A stretch of DNA of 64,000 nucleotides from NCBI GenBank assembly GCA_016713785.1, contig JADJOM010000002.1, forward strand, positions 372,001 through 436,000. Reading direction: 5' to 3'. This DNA comes from Gemmatimonadota bacterium (lineage in GTDB: Bacteria; Gemmatimonadota; Gemmatimonadetes; Gemmatimonadales; GWC2-71-9). Below, in pieces: positions 14,245 to 21,703 of the stretch. The notes below the pieces were generated by a model, which saw only the letters and a program-made list of their open reading frames with translations, ran no database searches and was not told the DNA's origin. A program made the translations under genes and the position numbers. The stretch's first letter is position 1. Every line of letters starts with the position of its first letter.

Positions 14245-14720
14245 TAGGGCGTCATCCCCCCGGCCTCGGGGTGGCGGAAGTGGACCGGCTGCAGGAAGAG
14301 CGCGCCGACGGGGGTGCCGTTCTGCAGGGCGGGGGCAAAGCGGAACGACGGCACCGCGGCGAGCGCGGCGGAGTCGAGCGCGGGGTACCCGGATGACTCC
14401 GCCAGGCGGGTGGAGTCGGGCGTGAGCTTGCCGGTCTCGTCCACGAAGAGCCGGAGCACCACCTTGCCCTCGATGCCGCGGCCGTAGAGGGTGGCGGGGT
14501 ATTCCACCGGCGAGGTGGGGTTGATCACCACCGGCGGGTCGTCGCCGCGGCGGGCGGTGGATTGGTCGGGGAGGGCCACGGTATTGCCGTCGCCGCGGGC
14601 GCAGCCGAGGATTGCGAGGAGGGGTAGAATGGGAAGGCGCGCACGGCCGTGCGCGCCAACGACGACCGGCGGGCCAACGACGATCGCGCCAACGGTTATC
14701 CCGGGCGCGCCGACGGTCAT
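14244..14720 (-). CDS. TonB C-terminal-domain protein with lipobox
   Basis: 158 residues. The start is the ATG at 14720, in an ATGA overlap with the preceding gene. After a hydrophobic N-terminus comes PLLAILGCARGD, a good lipobox with Cys40. Residues about 75-155 form a TonB C-terminal domain (YPATLYGRGIEGKVVLRLFV, TPDSTRLAESSGYPALDSAAL, FRFAPALQNGTPVGALFLQPVHF). TonB domains usually follow an inner-membrane helix and a Pro-rich linker and contact outer-membrane receptors. A lipid-anchored version with almost no linker could not span the periplasm and may have another role. The hydrophobic stretch could instead act as an uncleaved membrane anchor. Confidence 0.75.
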   Translation of the reverse strand: MTVGAPGITVGAIVVGPPVVVGAHGRARLPILPLLAILGCARGDGNTVALPDQSTARRGDDPPVVINPTSPVEYPATLYGRGIEGKVVLRLFVDETGKLTPDSTRLAESSGYPALDSAALAAVPSFRFAPALQNGTPVGALFLQPVHFRHPEAGGMTP

Positions 14721-15043
14721 CGGCCGAGGCGTCCCACGTCGAAGAGCAGCAGGGCCGCGACGCCCAGCGCGGTGATCAGCAGCCATACCAGGAACCCTTT
14801 CGCCATCCGCACGAGGAACATCGTCACCGCCGCCACGCCGAAGGCGATGGCCGCGTGGGTGCCCGCGGTGCCGGGGGGGCTGCCCTGGCCCAGCGAGACG
14901 CCCGCCGCCATGCCGCCGAACACCGCCGCGAAGAGCAGGACCTTCCCGATCTTGATCACCAGCATCACCAGCAGCACCAGCACCACCGCGACGATCATGG
15001 TGGGGACGTTGACGCCGGCGAGGAAGCGGTCGAGGAGATCCAT
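14717..15043 (-). CDS. Small hydrophobic membrane protein
   Basis: 108 residues, mostly hydrophobic: a helix pair at about 13-50 (VPTMIVAVVLVLLVMLVIKIG, VLLFAAVFGGMAAGVSLG), a short polar loop (QGSPPGTAGTH) and one or two more helices (AAIAFGVAAVTMFLVRMAKGFLVWLLITALGVAALLLF). This implies three to four inner-membrane segments. No family recognised. Its TGA overlaps the ATG of the TonB-like gene, so the two are translationally coupled and may work together. It follows mutS by 33 bases that contain a short GGCGGTA-type repeat. Confidence 0.7.
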   Translation of the reverse strand: MDLLDRFLAGVNVPTMIVAVVLVLLVMLVIKIGKVLLFAAVFGGMAAGVSLGQGSPPGTAGTHAAIAFGVAAVTMFLVRMAKGFLVWLLITALGVAALLLFDVGRLGR

Positions 15044-15076
15044 GGCGGTAAGGTGGCAGGGCGGTAGCCTCCCGTC

Positions 15077-17653
15077 CTACCCCTCCGAGCGCCGCTTGAG
15101 GTCCGCGAGGAGGTTGAGGGCCTCGAGCGGGGTCATCCGTTCCACGTCCGTGCCCTTGAGCTGCTCCACGACCGGGTGGGGCCGGGCCTCGCCGAAGAGG
15201 GCGAGCTGGCCGGGATCGCTGACCGGGGGCTCGCCGGGCACCACGCGGTGGTCGCCCTCGAGGGTGCGCAGCACCTCGCGGGCGCGGCGCACCACCTGGC
15301 CCGGCAGGCCGGCCAGCTGGGCCACGTGGATGCCGTAGCTGCGGTCGGTGCCGCCGGCCTCGAGGCGGTGCAGGAAGATCACCTGGTCGCCCGCCTCGCG
15401 GACGGCCACGTTGAGGTTGCGGGCGTGGGCCAGCTCCTCGGGGAGCTGCATCAGCTCGTGGTAGTGGGTGGCGAACATGGTGCGGCAGCCGGTGACGTCG
15501 TGCAGGTGCTCGCTCACCGCCCAGGCGATGGCCACGCCATCGTAGGTCGAGGTGCCGCGGCCGATCTCGTCGAGCAGCACCAGGCTCCGCTTGGTGGCGT
15601 TGTGCAGGATGGCGCTGGTCTCGCTCATCTCCACCATGAAGGTCGACTGCCCGCGGGCCAGGTTGTCGCTGGCGCCCACGCGGGTGAACAGCCGGTCCAC
15701 CACGCCGATCTCCGCCGCCTCCGCCGGGACGTAGCTCCCCAGCTGGGCCAGGATCACGCACAGCCCGATCTGGCGCAGGATGGTGCTCTTGCCGGCCATG
15801 TTGGGCCCGGTGACCAGCAGCAGCCGCTCGGCGGGATCGAAGCGGACGTCGTTGGGGATGAAGGTCTCGCGCGGCATGAGCCGCTCGATGACCGGGTGGC
15901 GGGCCTGGCGCAGGGTGAGCGAGAGGCCGTCGTGCACCGCGGGGCGGACGTAGCGGTGCTGCACCGCGGTGTCGGCCAGGGAGGCCCAGACGTCGAGCCG
16001 CGCCAGCGCGCCGGCGGTGCGCTGCACCCGCGCGGTGGCCTGGCCCACCTGCTCGCGCAGCCGGCCGAAGATCGCGGCCTCGCGCTGGCCGATCTTCTCC
16101 TCCGCGCCGAGGACCTTGGCCTCGTAGCTCTTGAGCTCGGGGGTGACGTAGCGCTCGGCGCCGGCCAGGGTCTGCCGCCGCTCGTAGTCGGCGGGGACCT
16201 TGTCGGCGTGGGCGTTGGTGATCTCCAGGTAGTACCCGAAGACCTTGTTGAAGCCCACCTTGAGCGACGGGATGCCGGTGCGGTCGCGCTCGCGCTGCTG
16301 CAGGGTGGCGATGTACTGCTTGCCGCCGTCGCGGAGGTCGCGCAGCTCGTCGAGCTCGGTGTCGTAGCCGGGGCGGATCACGTCGCCGTCGGCGAGGACG
16401 GCGGGGGGCCGCTCGGTGAGGCCGGCGGCGAGCTCCTGGCCCAGGTCGGCGAGGAGGTCGAAGTCGTCGAGCACGGCGCCGAGGGCGGTGCTCCGGTCGC
16501 GGTCGGCGAGGCCGGTGAGCGCCTCGAGCACGTCGGGGAGGCGGAGGAAGCTGTCGCGCAGGGCGCCGAGCTCGCGCGGGGTGGCGCGGCCGGCGGCGGC
16601 GCGGCCGGCCAGGCGCTCCAGGTCGCGGACGCCCTGCAGCGCCTCGCGGATGCGGCCCCGGCCGCGGCCGTCGGTCACCAGCACCTGCACCGCGTCGAGC
16701 CGCTGGTCGATGGCGGCGGGGTCGCGGAGCGGCGAGAGCACCATGCGGCGGAGCAGCCGGGCGCCCATCGGCGTCATGGTGGTGTCGAGCACCTCGAGCA
16801 GGGTGGTGTTGCGGGCGCCGGCGCGCAGCGGCTCCACCAGCTCCAGGTTGCGGCGGGTCATCTCGTCGACCCAGAGGTGCACCTGGGAGCGGCGCACCTC
16901 GGGGCGGTGCAGGTGGGGCAGGCCGGCGGGCTGCAGCTCGTGCACGTAGCGGAGCAGCGCGCCGGCGGCGCCCACCGCCGCGGCATCGTCGGGGCCCAGG
17001 CCCAGCCCGTCGAGGCTGGCCAGGCCGAAGCGGCGCGCCAGCTCGGTGCGGGCCAGCTCGGGGTCGAACTCCCACTTCTCGCGGGTGGTGCGGAGCACGC
17101 CGTCCTCGAGCCGGAGCGCGGTGTCGCCGCCCACCACCACCTCCGCGGGCGCCATCCGCGCCACCGCCTCCTCGAGCCCGCCCTCGACGAGGGTCTCCAG
17201 GATGAACTCGCCGGTGGAGAGGTCGATGGCGGCGAGGCCGGAGGACGGCTCAGTGGCCGCGACGGCGAGGAGGAAGTTGTTGCGCACGCCCGGCAGGCAG
17301 TTCTCGTCGAGGACGGCGCCGGGGGTGATGGTCTCGATGACTTCGCGGCGGACGATGCCCTTGGCGAGCTTGGGATCCTCCACCTGCTCGCAGATGGCCA
17401 CCCGGAAGCCGGCGGCGATGAACTGGCGCAGGTAGTCGGCGGCGGCCTTCACCGGCACGCCGGCGAGGGGCACGCCGTCGCCGCGGGCGGTGAGGGTGAT
17501 GTTGAGCACCCGCGCCGCCACCTCGGCGTCGTCGAAGAACATCTCGTAGAAGTCGCCCATGCGGAAGAAGAGGATCGCGTCCCGGTGGCGGGACTTGATC
17601 TCCCGGTACTGCTGCATGAGCGGGGTGCCGCTGGCGTCGGCCGCCTTGCTCAC
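15077..17653 (-). CDS. mutS: DNA mismatch repair protein MutS
   Basis: 858 residues, the usual MutS length. The mismatch-binding domain carries the Phe-x-Glu element within FFRMGDFYEMFFDDA near residue 40. The clamp and lever region follows. The ATPase domain has Walker A TGPNMAGKST, the signature LARGQSTFMVEM, Walker B LVLLDEIGRGTSTYDG and THYHELMQL. It recognises mispairs and recruits MutL; no mutL is in this window. The start is a GTG at 17653 in a GTGA overlap with the SPOR gene, so translation is coupled to the upstream genes. It ends GGG-TAG-GACGGGAGG, again a G-rich repeat-like junction. Very long opposite-strand and out-of-frame openings here are GC shadows. Confidence 0.97.
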   Translation of the reverse strand: MSKAADASGTPLMQQYREIKSRHRDAILFFRMGDFYEMFFDDAEVAARVLNITLTARGDGVPLAGVPVKAAADYLRQFIAAGFRVAICEQVEDPKLAKGIVRREVIETITPGAVLDENCLPGVRNNFLLAVAATEPSSGLAAIDLSTGEFILETLVEGGLEEAVARMAPAEVVVGGDTALRLEDGVLRTTREKWEFDPELARTELARRFGLASLDGLGLGPDDAAAVGAAGALLRYVHELQPAGLPHLHRPEVRRSQVHLWVDEMTRRNLELVEPLRAGARNTTLLEVLDTTMTPMGARLLRRMVLSPLRDPAAIDQRLDAVQVLVTDGRGRGRIREALQGVRDLERLAGRAAAGRATPRELGALRDSFLRLPDVLEALTGLADRDRSTALGAVLDDFDLLADLGQELAAGLTERPPAVLADGDVIRPGYDTELDELRDLRDGGKQYIATLQQRERDRTGIPSLKVGFNKVFGYYLEITNAHADKVPADYERRQTLAGAERYVTPELKSYEAKVLGAEEKIGQREAAIFGRLREQVGQATARVQRTAGALARLDVWASLADTAVQHRYVRPAVHDGLSLTLRQARHPVIERLMPRETFIPNDVRFDPAERLLLVTGPNMAGKSTILRQIGLCVILAQLGSYVPAEAAEIGVVDRLFTRVGASDNLARGQSTFMVEMSETSAILHNATKRSLVLLDEIGRGTSTYDGVAIAWAVSEHLHDVTGCRTMFATHYHELMQLPEELAHARNLNVAVREAGDQVIFLHRLEAGGTDRSYGIHVAQLAGLPGQVVRRAREVLRTLEGDHRVVPGEPPVSDPGQLALFGEARPHPVVEQLKGTDVERMTPLEALNLLADLKRRSEG

Positions 17654-18534
17654 GGCTCCGGCACCACGAAGGGCGAGTGGCGGAGCTTGCGGCGGATCTG
17701 CTCCGCGGCGGCGGTGGCGGCGGCGCGATCGGCGTAGGGGCCGGCGCGCACCTTGAAGAGCGCGCCTTCCTTCACGGTGTAGGCCTGGAAGCCGGCGTTG
17801 CGCAGGTCGCCCATGATCTTGTCGGCGCCGGCCTGGGTGTTCACCGCGGCCACCTGCACCCCGAAGCCGGTGCGGGCCGGGGTGGCGGGGGGCGCGGGGG
17901 TGGCGGCGGTATCCGGGGCGGGGCGCGCGGTATCGGTCGGCTGGGGAGTGGTGCAGCGGCCATTGAGGAACTCGAGCCGGTTGCGCAGCTCCACGTCGTC
18001 GGCGGCGCGCTCCATCCCGATGGCCAGCCAGGCGCAGGCCTCGTCACGCTTCTTCTGGTCGAAGAAGGCGCGCGCGGCCCACTCGGCCGCCATGCCGAGG
18101 GCGGGGGAGTCGGGGTAGTCGTTGCGGATGCGCTCGAGCTGCCGGGTGGCGCCGGGGAGGTTGCCGGCGGCGTAGTCGAGCAGCGCCAGGCGGTAGATGG
18201 CGTCGTCGGCCCAGTCGCTGGTGGCGTACTCCACCGACACCCGGGTGTAGGTGCGGCGCATCTCGTCGATGCTCCGGCTCACCAGCCCCATGGTGTAGAG
18301 CACCTGGGGATAGAGGGTGTCGGTGGGCGGGGTGACGCGGAGCAGGTTGGTGACCAGCACCCGGGCGGAGTCGCTGCCTCCCTCCTGCGCAATGCGGAGC
18401 GCGTCGACGAGCCGGGGGTCGGACTGGCCCGCCGCGGCCGCGGGGAGGTGGAGCGCGAGGGCGAGGAGTGCTGTCGCGGCGGTACGGCGGGAGGGCGGGA
18501 CGGCGGTCGCGGTGCCCAGCCAGTTCCAGGTCAT
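17650..18534 (-). CDS. Secreted SPOR-domain protein with tetratricopeptide-like helices
   Basis: 294 residues starting at the ATG of an ATGA overlap with holA. An N-terminal signal or anchor (LLALALHLPAAAAGQ) ends near residue 36. Residues about 40-190 are helical and resemble TPR or YbgF-type repeats (AIYRLALLDYAAGNLPGATRQLERIRNDYPDSPALGM). A Pro/Ala/Thr linker then leads to a C-terminal SPOR domain (FGVQVAAVNTQAGADKIMGDLRNAGFQAYTV, KVRAGPYADRAAATAAAEQIRRKL). SPOR domains bind denuded peptidoglycan glycan at division sites, so a periplasmic envelope role is likely. Its place between holA and mutS, overlapping both, is notable and looks like operon packing rather than shared function. Confidence 0.85.
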   Translation of the reverse strand: MTWNWLGTATAVPPSRRTAATALLALALHLPAAAAGQSDPRLVDALRIAQEGGSDSARVLVTNLLRVTPPTDTLYPQVLYTMGLVSRSIDEMRRTYTRVSVEYATSDWADDAIYRLALLDYAAGNLPGATRQLERIRNDYPDSPALGMAAEWAARAFFDQKKRDEACAWLAIGMERAADDVELRNRLEFLNGRCTTPQPTDTARPAPDTAATPAPPATPARTGFGVQVAAVNTQAGADKIMGDLRNAGFQAYTVKEGALFKVRAGPYADRAAATAAAEQIRRKLRHSPFVVPEP

Positions 18535-19658
18535 CGGGTTGCTCCATGCATGGTCGAACCGTCCACCTGCCGAACCGACGAACCGTCGGGCCGCCGAGTC
18601 GCCGAGCCACCGAGGCGCAGGACCAGTCCGAGGACCACCCCGGTCTCGTCGGAGACGCGGGTGCCCTTGAGGGCGGCGTCGGCCTCCAAGGTAGCGCGGA
18701 GGGCGGCGCGGAGCCGTGCGCCGGACCACGTCTCGGCGGCGCGGCTCCACTGCCGGGCGACGACCTTCCAGTCGCCGATGCCGAAGGGGCGGACGGCGCG
18801 GAAGCGGTCCATGAGTGTCCGCTCCAGCGCGCCGCCGCGGCTGCCCTTCTCGTAGTGGGCGCGGGCGAGCCGCATGCCCACCAGCGCGGTGCCGAGGGCG
18901 GTGATCATCTTGACGCCGGTCATGCCGGCCTGCTCCAGCACCTGGCGGCCGAGGCTGATGGCGCGCGGGGTATCGTCGGCGAGCAGCGCCTCGATCCAGT
19001 CCTCGAGCGTCTCGCCGTGGCGGATGCCGACCAGCTCACCCACGGTGTCGCGGCTGACGGGGCCCTGGTCGGCGATGCTGGAGAACTTCTCCAGCTCGGC
19101 GCGCAGGGTGCCGAGGTCGTAGCCCACGGCGAGCGCCAGGTGTTCGGCCGCGCCCTCGCCGAAGGTGAGGCCCATCCCCTTGGCGTGCCAGGCGAGCCAG
19201 CGGGCCACGCGATCGGGGGGGAGGGGATCCAGCTGCACCGCGAAGCTCCGGGCGGCGATGGCCGCGTCGGGCTCCCAGTGGCGGTCCTTCTCGGGGTTGG
19301 GCGCGCCCTCGACGAGGATGAGCACCGTCTCGGCGGCGGGATTGGCGAGGTACTTCTGCAGCACCTCGTGGGTCGCGGCCTTCTTCTTCCACGCCTCGAT
19401 GTCGCGGATCACCACCACCCGCCGGCTGGCGAGCATGGGGAGGGTGTTGACGAGGGCGTGGAGCTCCTCGGGCGCGAGGCCCTGGGCGGCACGCTGGTCG
19501 AAGTTGAAGTCGCGTTCGTGCGGCTCGAGGGCCCGGTCGAGGATGGCCCGGACGGCTTCATCCTTGAGGATGTCCTCGGCGCCGCAGAGGTAATAGACGG
19601 GGGCCAGCTCGCCCTTACCCAGTGCGCGGAGGAGGTCATCGTAGGCACGGGCGGACAT
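18531..19658 (-). CDS. holA: DNA polymerase III subunit delta
   Basis: 375 residues. HolA opens the beta sliding clamp within the clamp loader. The N-terminal region APVYYLCGAEDILKDEAV is the degenerate P-loop region of delta; WHAKGMGLTFGEGAAEHLALAVGYDLGTLRAELEKFSS is the typical middle domain; and the C-terminal collar domain follows. The last 26 residues (from GGSATRRPDGSS to HGATR) lie beyond the usual end and are encoded by a CGGTTCG-type repeat, so the C-terminus appears to have been extended by intergenic repeat DNA. First gene of the coupled holA-SPOR-mutS run. Confidence 0.92.
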   Translation of the reverse strand: MSARAYDDLLRALGKGELAPVYYLCGAEDILKDEAVRAILDRALEPHERDFNFDQRAAQGLAPEELHALVNTLPMLASRRVVVIRDIEAWKKKAATHEVLQKYLANPAAETVLILVEGAPNPEKDRHWEPDAAIAARSFAVQLDPLPPDRVARWLAWHAKGMGLTFGEGAAEHLALAVGYDLGTLRAELEKFSSIADQGPVSRDTVGELVGIRHGETLEDWIEALLADDTPRAISLGRQVLEQAGMTGVKMITALGTALVGMRLARAHYEKGSRGGALERTLMDRFRAVRPFGIGDWKVVARQWSRAAETWSGARLRAALRATLEADAALKGTRVSDETGVVLGLVLRLGGSATRRPDGSSVRQVDGSTMHGATR

Positions 19659-19677
19659 GGGGGAATTGTACCGGGAC

Positions 19678-19744
19678 GGGGCGGTGGGGCGGTAGGGCGG
19701 TAGGGCGGTAGGGCGGTAAGGCGGTAAGGCGGTAGGGCGGTAAC
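19678..19744. repeat. (GGCGGTAG)n tandem repeat
   Basis: Eight or so units of GGCGGTAG or GGCGGTAA on the plus strand, between the start of holA and the anti-sigma gene (both minus). On the strand of those genes it reads CTACCGCC, which has no stops. Multiple G3 tracts with CGGTA loops. Confidence 0.9.
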
Positions 19745-19751
19745 GGCGGGA

Positions 19752-20174
19752 TCAGGGGCGGGTGCGCTCGTAGATGACGAAGGGCATGCCGGGGATGACG
19801 CGGGGCTGGGCGACGACCATGGGCTGGACTTCGGCGGCGATGGGCTCGGGGAGGACGGTGAAGTCCCGGGCGTTCATCGCGGCGAGGATGGCGAGGAGGA
19901 GCACCGCGGCGGTGGCGGCCCAGGGGGAGACCCGGGGCGGCAGCGGTTCGGGGACGGCCTCGCCACTCAGGATGCGCGCCTCGAGGCCGGCCAGGAAGGC
20001 GGGGGACGGGGCGATGTCGGCGCCGCGGAGGACCTCGGTGCCCTCGCGCACGGCACGATCGAAGGCGGCGCAGCCGGCGCAGACCTCGAGGTGATCGTCC
20101 ATGTCGGCGGCAAGCTCCGGATCGTGTCCATCACGATACGCGGAGTAGCGGCGCCGGAAGTCCCGGCAGTCCAT
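19752..20174 (-). CDS. Zinc-finger anti-sigma factor (zf-HC2), membrane anchored
   Basis: 140 residues. The N-terminal anti-sigma domain has a Cys near the start (MDCRDF) and H-x3-C-x2-C (HLEVCAGC, about residues 28-35), the zinc site of ZAS-type anti-sigma factors. A single membrane helix (WAATAAVLLLAILAAMNA) lies at about residues 84-101, followed by a short periplasmic tail. It should hold the ECF sigma factor encoded immediately upstream at the inner membrane. The 149-base gap between the two genes contains a candidate internal promoter, so its level may be set separately from the sigma factor. Confidence 0.85.
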   Translation of the reverse strand: MDCRDFRRRYSAYRDGHDPELAADMDDHLEVCAGCAAFDRAVREGTEVLRGADIAPSPAFLAGLEARILSGEAVPEPLPPRVSPWAATAAVLLLAILAAMNARDFTVLPEPIAAEVQPMVVAQPRVIPGMPFVIYERTRP

Positions 20175-20235
20175 GAGGCTCGGATGTCGCAGTTAGAAAG
20201 GTGGCGCTGCGGGGGAACCCACGCCACATCTTGCC

Positions 20236-20264
20236 CTTATACCGCTTTCGCCGTCCAATGTTCC
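20236..20264 (-). promoter_or_regulatory. Candidate ECF-type promoter for the anti-sigma gene
   Basis: On the minus strand GGAACA (20264-20259) is followed after 17 bases by TATAAG (20241-20236), about 60 bases before the anti-sigma ATG. A GGAAC -35 is typical of ECF sigma factors, so the sigma factor encoded just upstream may drive its own antagonist. Two-element match only. Confidence 0.4.
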
Positions 20265-20323
20265 GGGCGTCACGGGTGCCCGGAGATCGGCCCATCCGGG
20301 GGCGGCCGCGCCGGGCCGCGCCC

Positions 20324-20980
20324 TCAGTCCAGGTGGGGCGAGATCAGCTCCGCGAAGCTCTGCCGGGCGCGGTTGAGGCGGCTCTTCACGGTGCCGAGGT
20401 TGCAGTGCATGATCTCGGCGATCTCCTCGTAGCTCTTCCCCTCGAGTTCGCGCAGCACGAACACCTCGCGGTGGTGGCTGGAGAGCCGGGCCACCGTCTG
20501 GTCCACGAGGGCGCGCAGGTGGCGCTGCTCGTAGAGGTAGTCGGGGCGGCTGGCGGCGTCCTCGTACTCGACCGGGCGGGGCTCCTCGTCCTCGGTGGCG
20601 CGGCCCTGGTCGAAGGCGATGAGGGGGGAGCGGCTGCGGTTGCGGAGCTCGTTCTTGGCGAGGTTGCTGGCGATGGTGTAGACCCAGGTGCTGAACTTCC
20701 GGGTCCGGTCGAAGCGGTCGAGGTGGCGGTACACCCGCAGGAAGGCCTCCTGCACCAGGTCTTCCGCGCGCTCCCGGTCGCCGATCATCCGGTACACGAA
20801 GTTGAGCAGCCGGACCTGGAAGCGGCCCACGATCTGCCCGAAGGCGCGCGGGTCCCCGGCGAGGTGCGCCTCGATGAGCGCGTTGATCTCGGGCTGGGGG
20901 GCGGGCGGCGTGGCCGGGGCCGCGGCGGGGGGCCGCCGGACGCCGGTCAGGGCAGACTTCAGGAACCGAAGCAGCGCCAT
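20324..20980 (-). CDS. ECF-type RNA polymerase sigma factor
   Basis: 218 residues. Sigma region 2 spans about 35-105 (NFVYRMIGDRERAEDLVQEAFLRVYRHLDRFD, then FSTWVYTIASNLAKNELR), and region 4 spans about 150-205 (LSSHHREVFVLRELEGKSYEEIAEIMHCNLGTVKSRLNRARQSF). A Pro/Ala-rich N-terminal extension of about 25 residues precedes region 2. It directs RNA polymerase to a stress or envelope regulon and is probably restrained by the anti-sigma factor downstream. The ATG at 20980 follows the Nudix stop by four bases with GAGGTAA as ribosome site, so the two genes form one operon. Confidence 0.93.
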   Translation of the reverse strand: MALLRFLKSALTGVRRPPAAAPATPPAPQPEINALIEAHLAGDPRAFGQIVGRFQVRLLNFVYRMIGDRERAEDLVQEAFLRVYRHLDRFDRTRKFSTWVYTIASNLAKNELRNRSRSPLIAFDQGRATEDEEPRPVEYEDAASRPDYLYEQRHLRALVDQTVARLSSHHREVFVLRELEGKSYEEIAEIMHCNLGTVKSRLNRARQSFAELISPHLD

Positions 20981-20984
20981 CGAG

Positions 20985-21542
20985 TTACCTCGTCTGGCCG
21001 CGCCCGGGGGCGCGGAAGGCCTGCAGGTACAGCAACGAGACCAGGGTCTTGCCGTCCTGGATCTCGCCCCGCTCGATCAGGGCCAGCACCTCGGACCAGG
21101 GGGTGGGGCAGAGCTCGAGGAACTCATCGTGCTCCCGCTGGTGCTGCCCCGCTTCCAATCCGCCGGCCACGAACAGGTGGATTCGTTCGTCGGTGAAGCC
21201 GGGGGTGGTGAAGATGGTGGTGAGCCGCTCCAGCCGGCTCGCCCGCATCCCCGTCTCCTCCAGCAGCTCCCGCCGGGCGCACTGCTCCGGCTGCTCCCCC
21301 GGATCCAGCCGGCCCGCCGGGATCTCCCAGATCACCCCGCCCGCCGCGTGGCGGAACTGCCGGATGAGGAGCACCCGAGGGTCCGGGGTGGCCGGATCAT
21401 CCAGCATGGGGACGACGGCCGCGGCGCCGGGATGACGGATCATCTCCAGCTGGCCGGTGCTGCCGTCGGGGAACCGCACCGTCTCGACGTCGAGGTGGAT
21501 CACCCGCCCCGTGTACTTCCGTTCCGAGCCGATCAGCGCCAT
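20985..21542 (-). CDS. Nudix hydrolase, ADP-ribose pyrophosphatase type
   Basis: 185 residues. The Nudix box is complete: GRLDPGEQPEQCARRELLEETG fits G-x5-E-x7-RE-x2-EE-x-G. The N-terminal domain (YTGRVIHLDVETVRFPDG) and VLLIRQFRHAAGGVIWEIPAG are as in ADP-ribose pyrophosphatases, which split ADP-ribose to AMP and ribose 5-phosphate; sequence alone cannot separate this from other nucleoside diphosphate sugars. The ATG at 21542 is chosen; a GTG at 21575 and an ATG at 21605 are in frame, none with a strong ribosome site. It heads the operon with the sigma and anti-sigma genes. Confidence 0.88.
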   Translation of the reverse strand: MALIGSERKYTGRVIHLDVETVRFPDGSTGQLEMIRHPGAAAVVPMLDDPATPDPRVLLIRQFRHAAGGVIWEIPAGRLDPGEQPEQCARRELLEETGMRASRLERLTTIFTTPGFTDERIHLFVAGGLEAGQHQREHDEFLELCPTPWSEVLALIERGEIQDGKTLVSLLYLQAFRAPGRGQTR

Positions 21543-21633
21543 GGGCGGAACATGGGCGCCCCGCCCCGGGGTCACAAGAGTAGGTCCGGGGAAGGGGAGG
21601 GGCAATGTTGGGTATGGGAAGGTTGGACAACGC

Positions 21634-21703
21634 CGGTAGGGCGGTAGGGCGGTAAGGCGGTAACCTGCCGCCCTACCGCCCTACCGCCCTACCGCCTTAC
21701 CGC
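21634..21703. repeat. (GGCGGTAG)n facing (CTACCGCC)n: large inverted repeat including the M16 stop codon
   Basis: About four GGCGGTAG or GGCGGTAA units (21634-21663) are followed three bases later by four CCGCCCTACC-type units (to 21703), so arms of about 30 bases can pair. The TAA of the minus-strand M16 gene at 21697-21699 is one of the repeat's own TAA triplets (GAG-CGG-TAA-GGCGGTAG on that strand). Confidence 0.9.

Noticed and set aside
15176..17737. 853-codon plus-strand open frame opposite mutS, and a 943-codon minus-strand frame from 14244 to 17075
   Set aside because: Both overlap mutS in other frames and give repetitive Arg/Ala/Gly or Val/Gly/His sequence. Only the last 158 codons of the second are real (the TonB-like gene from ATG 14720).
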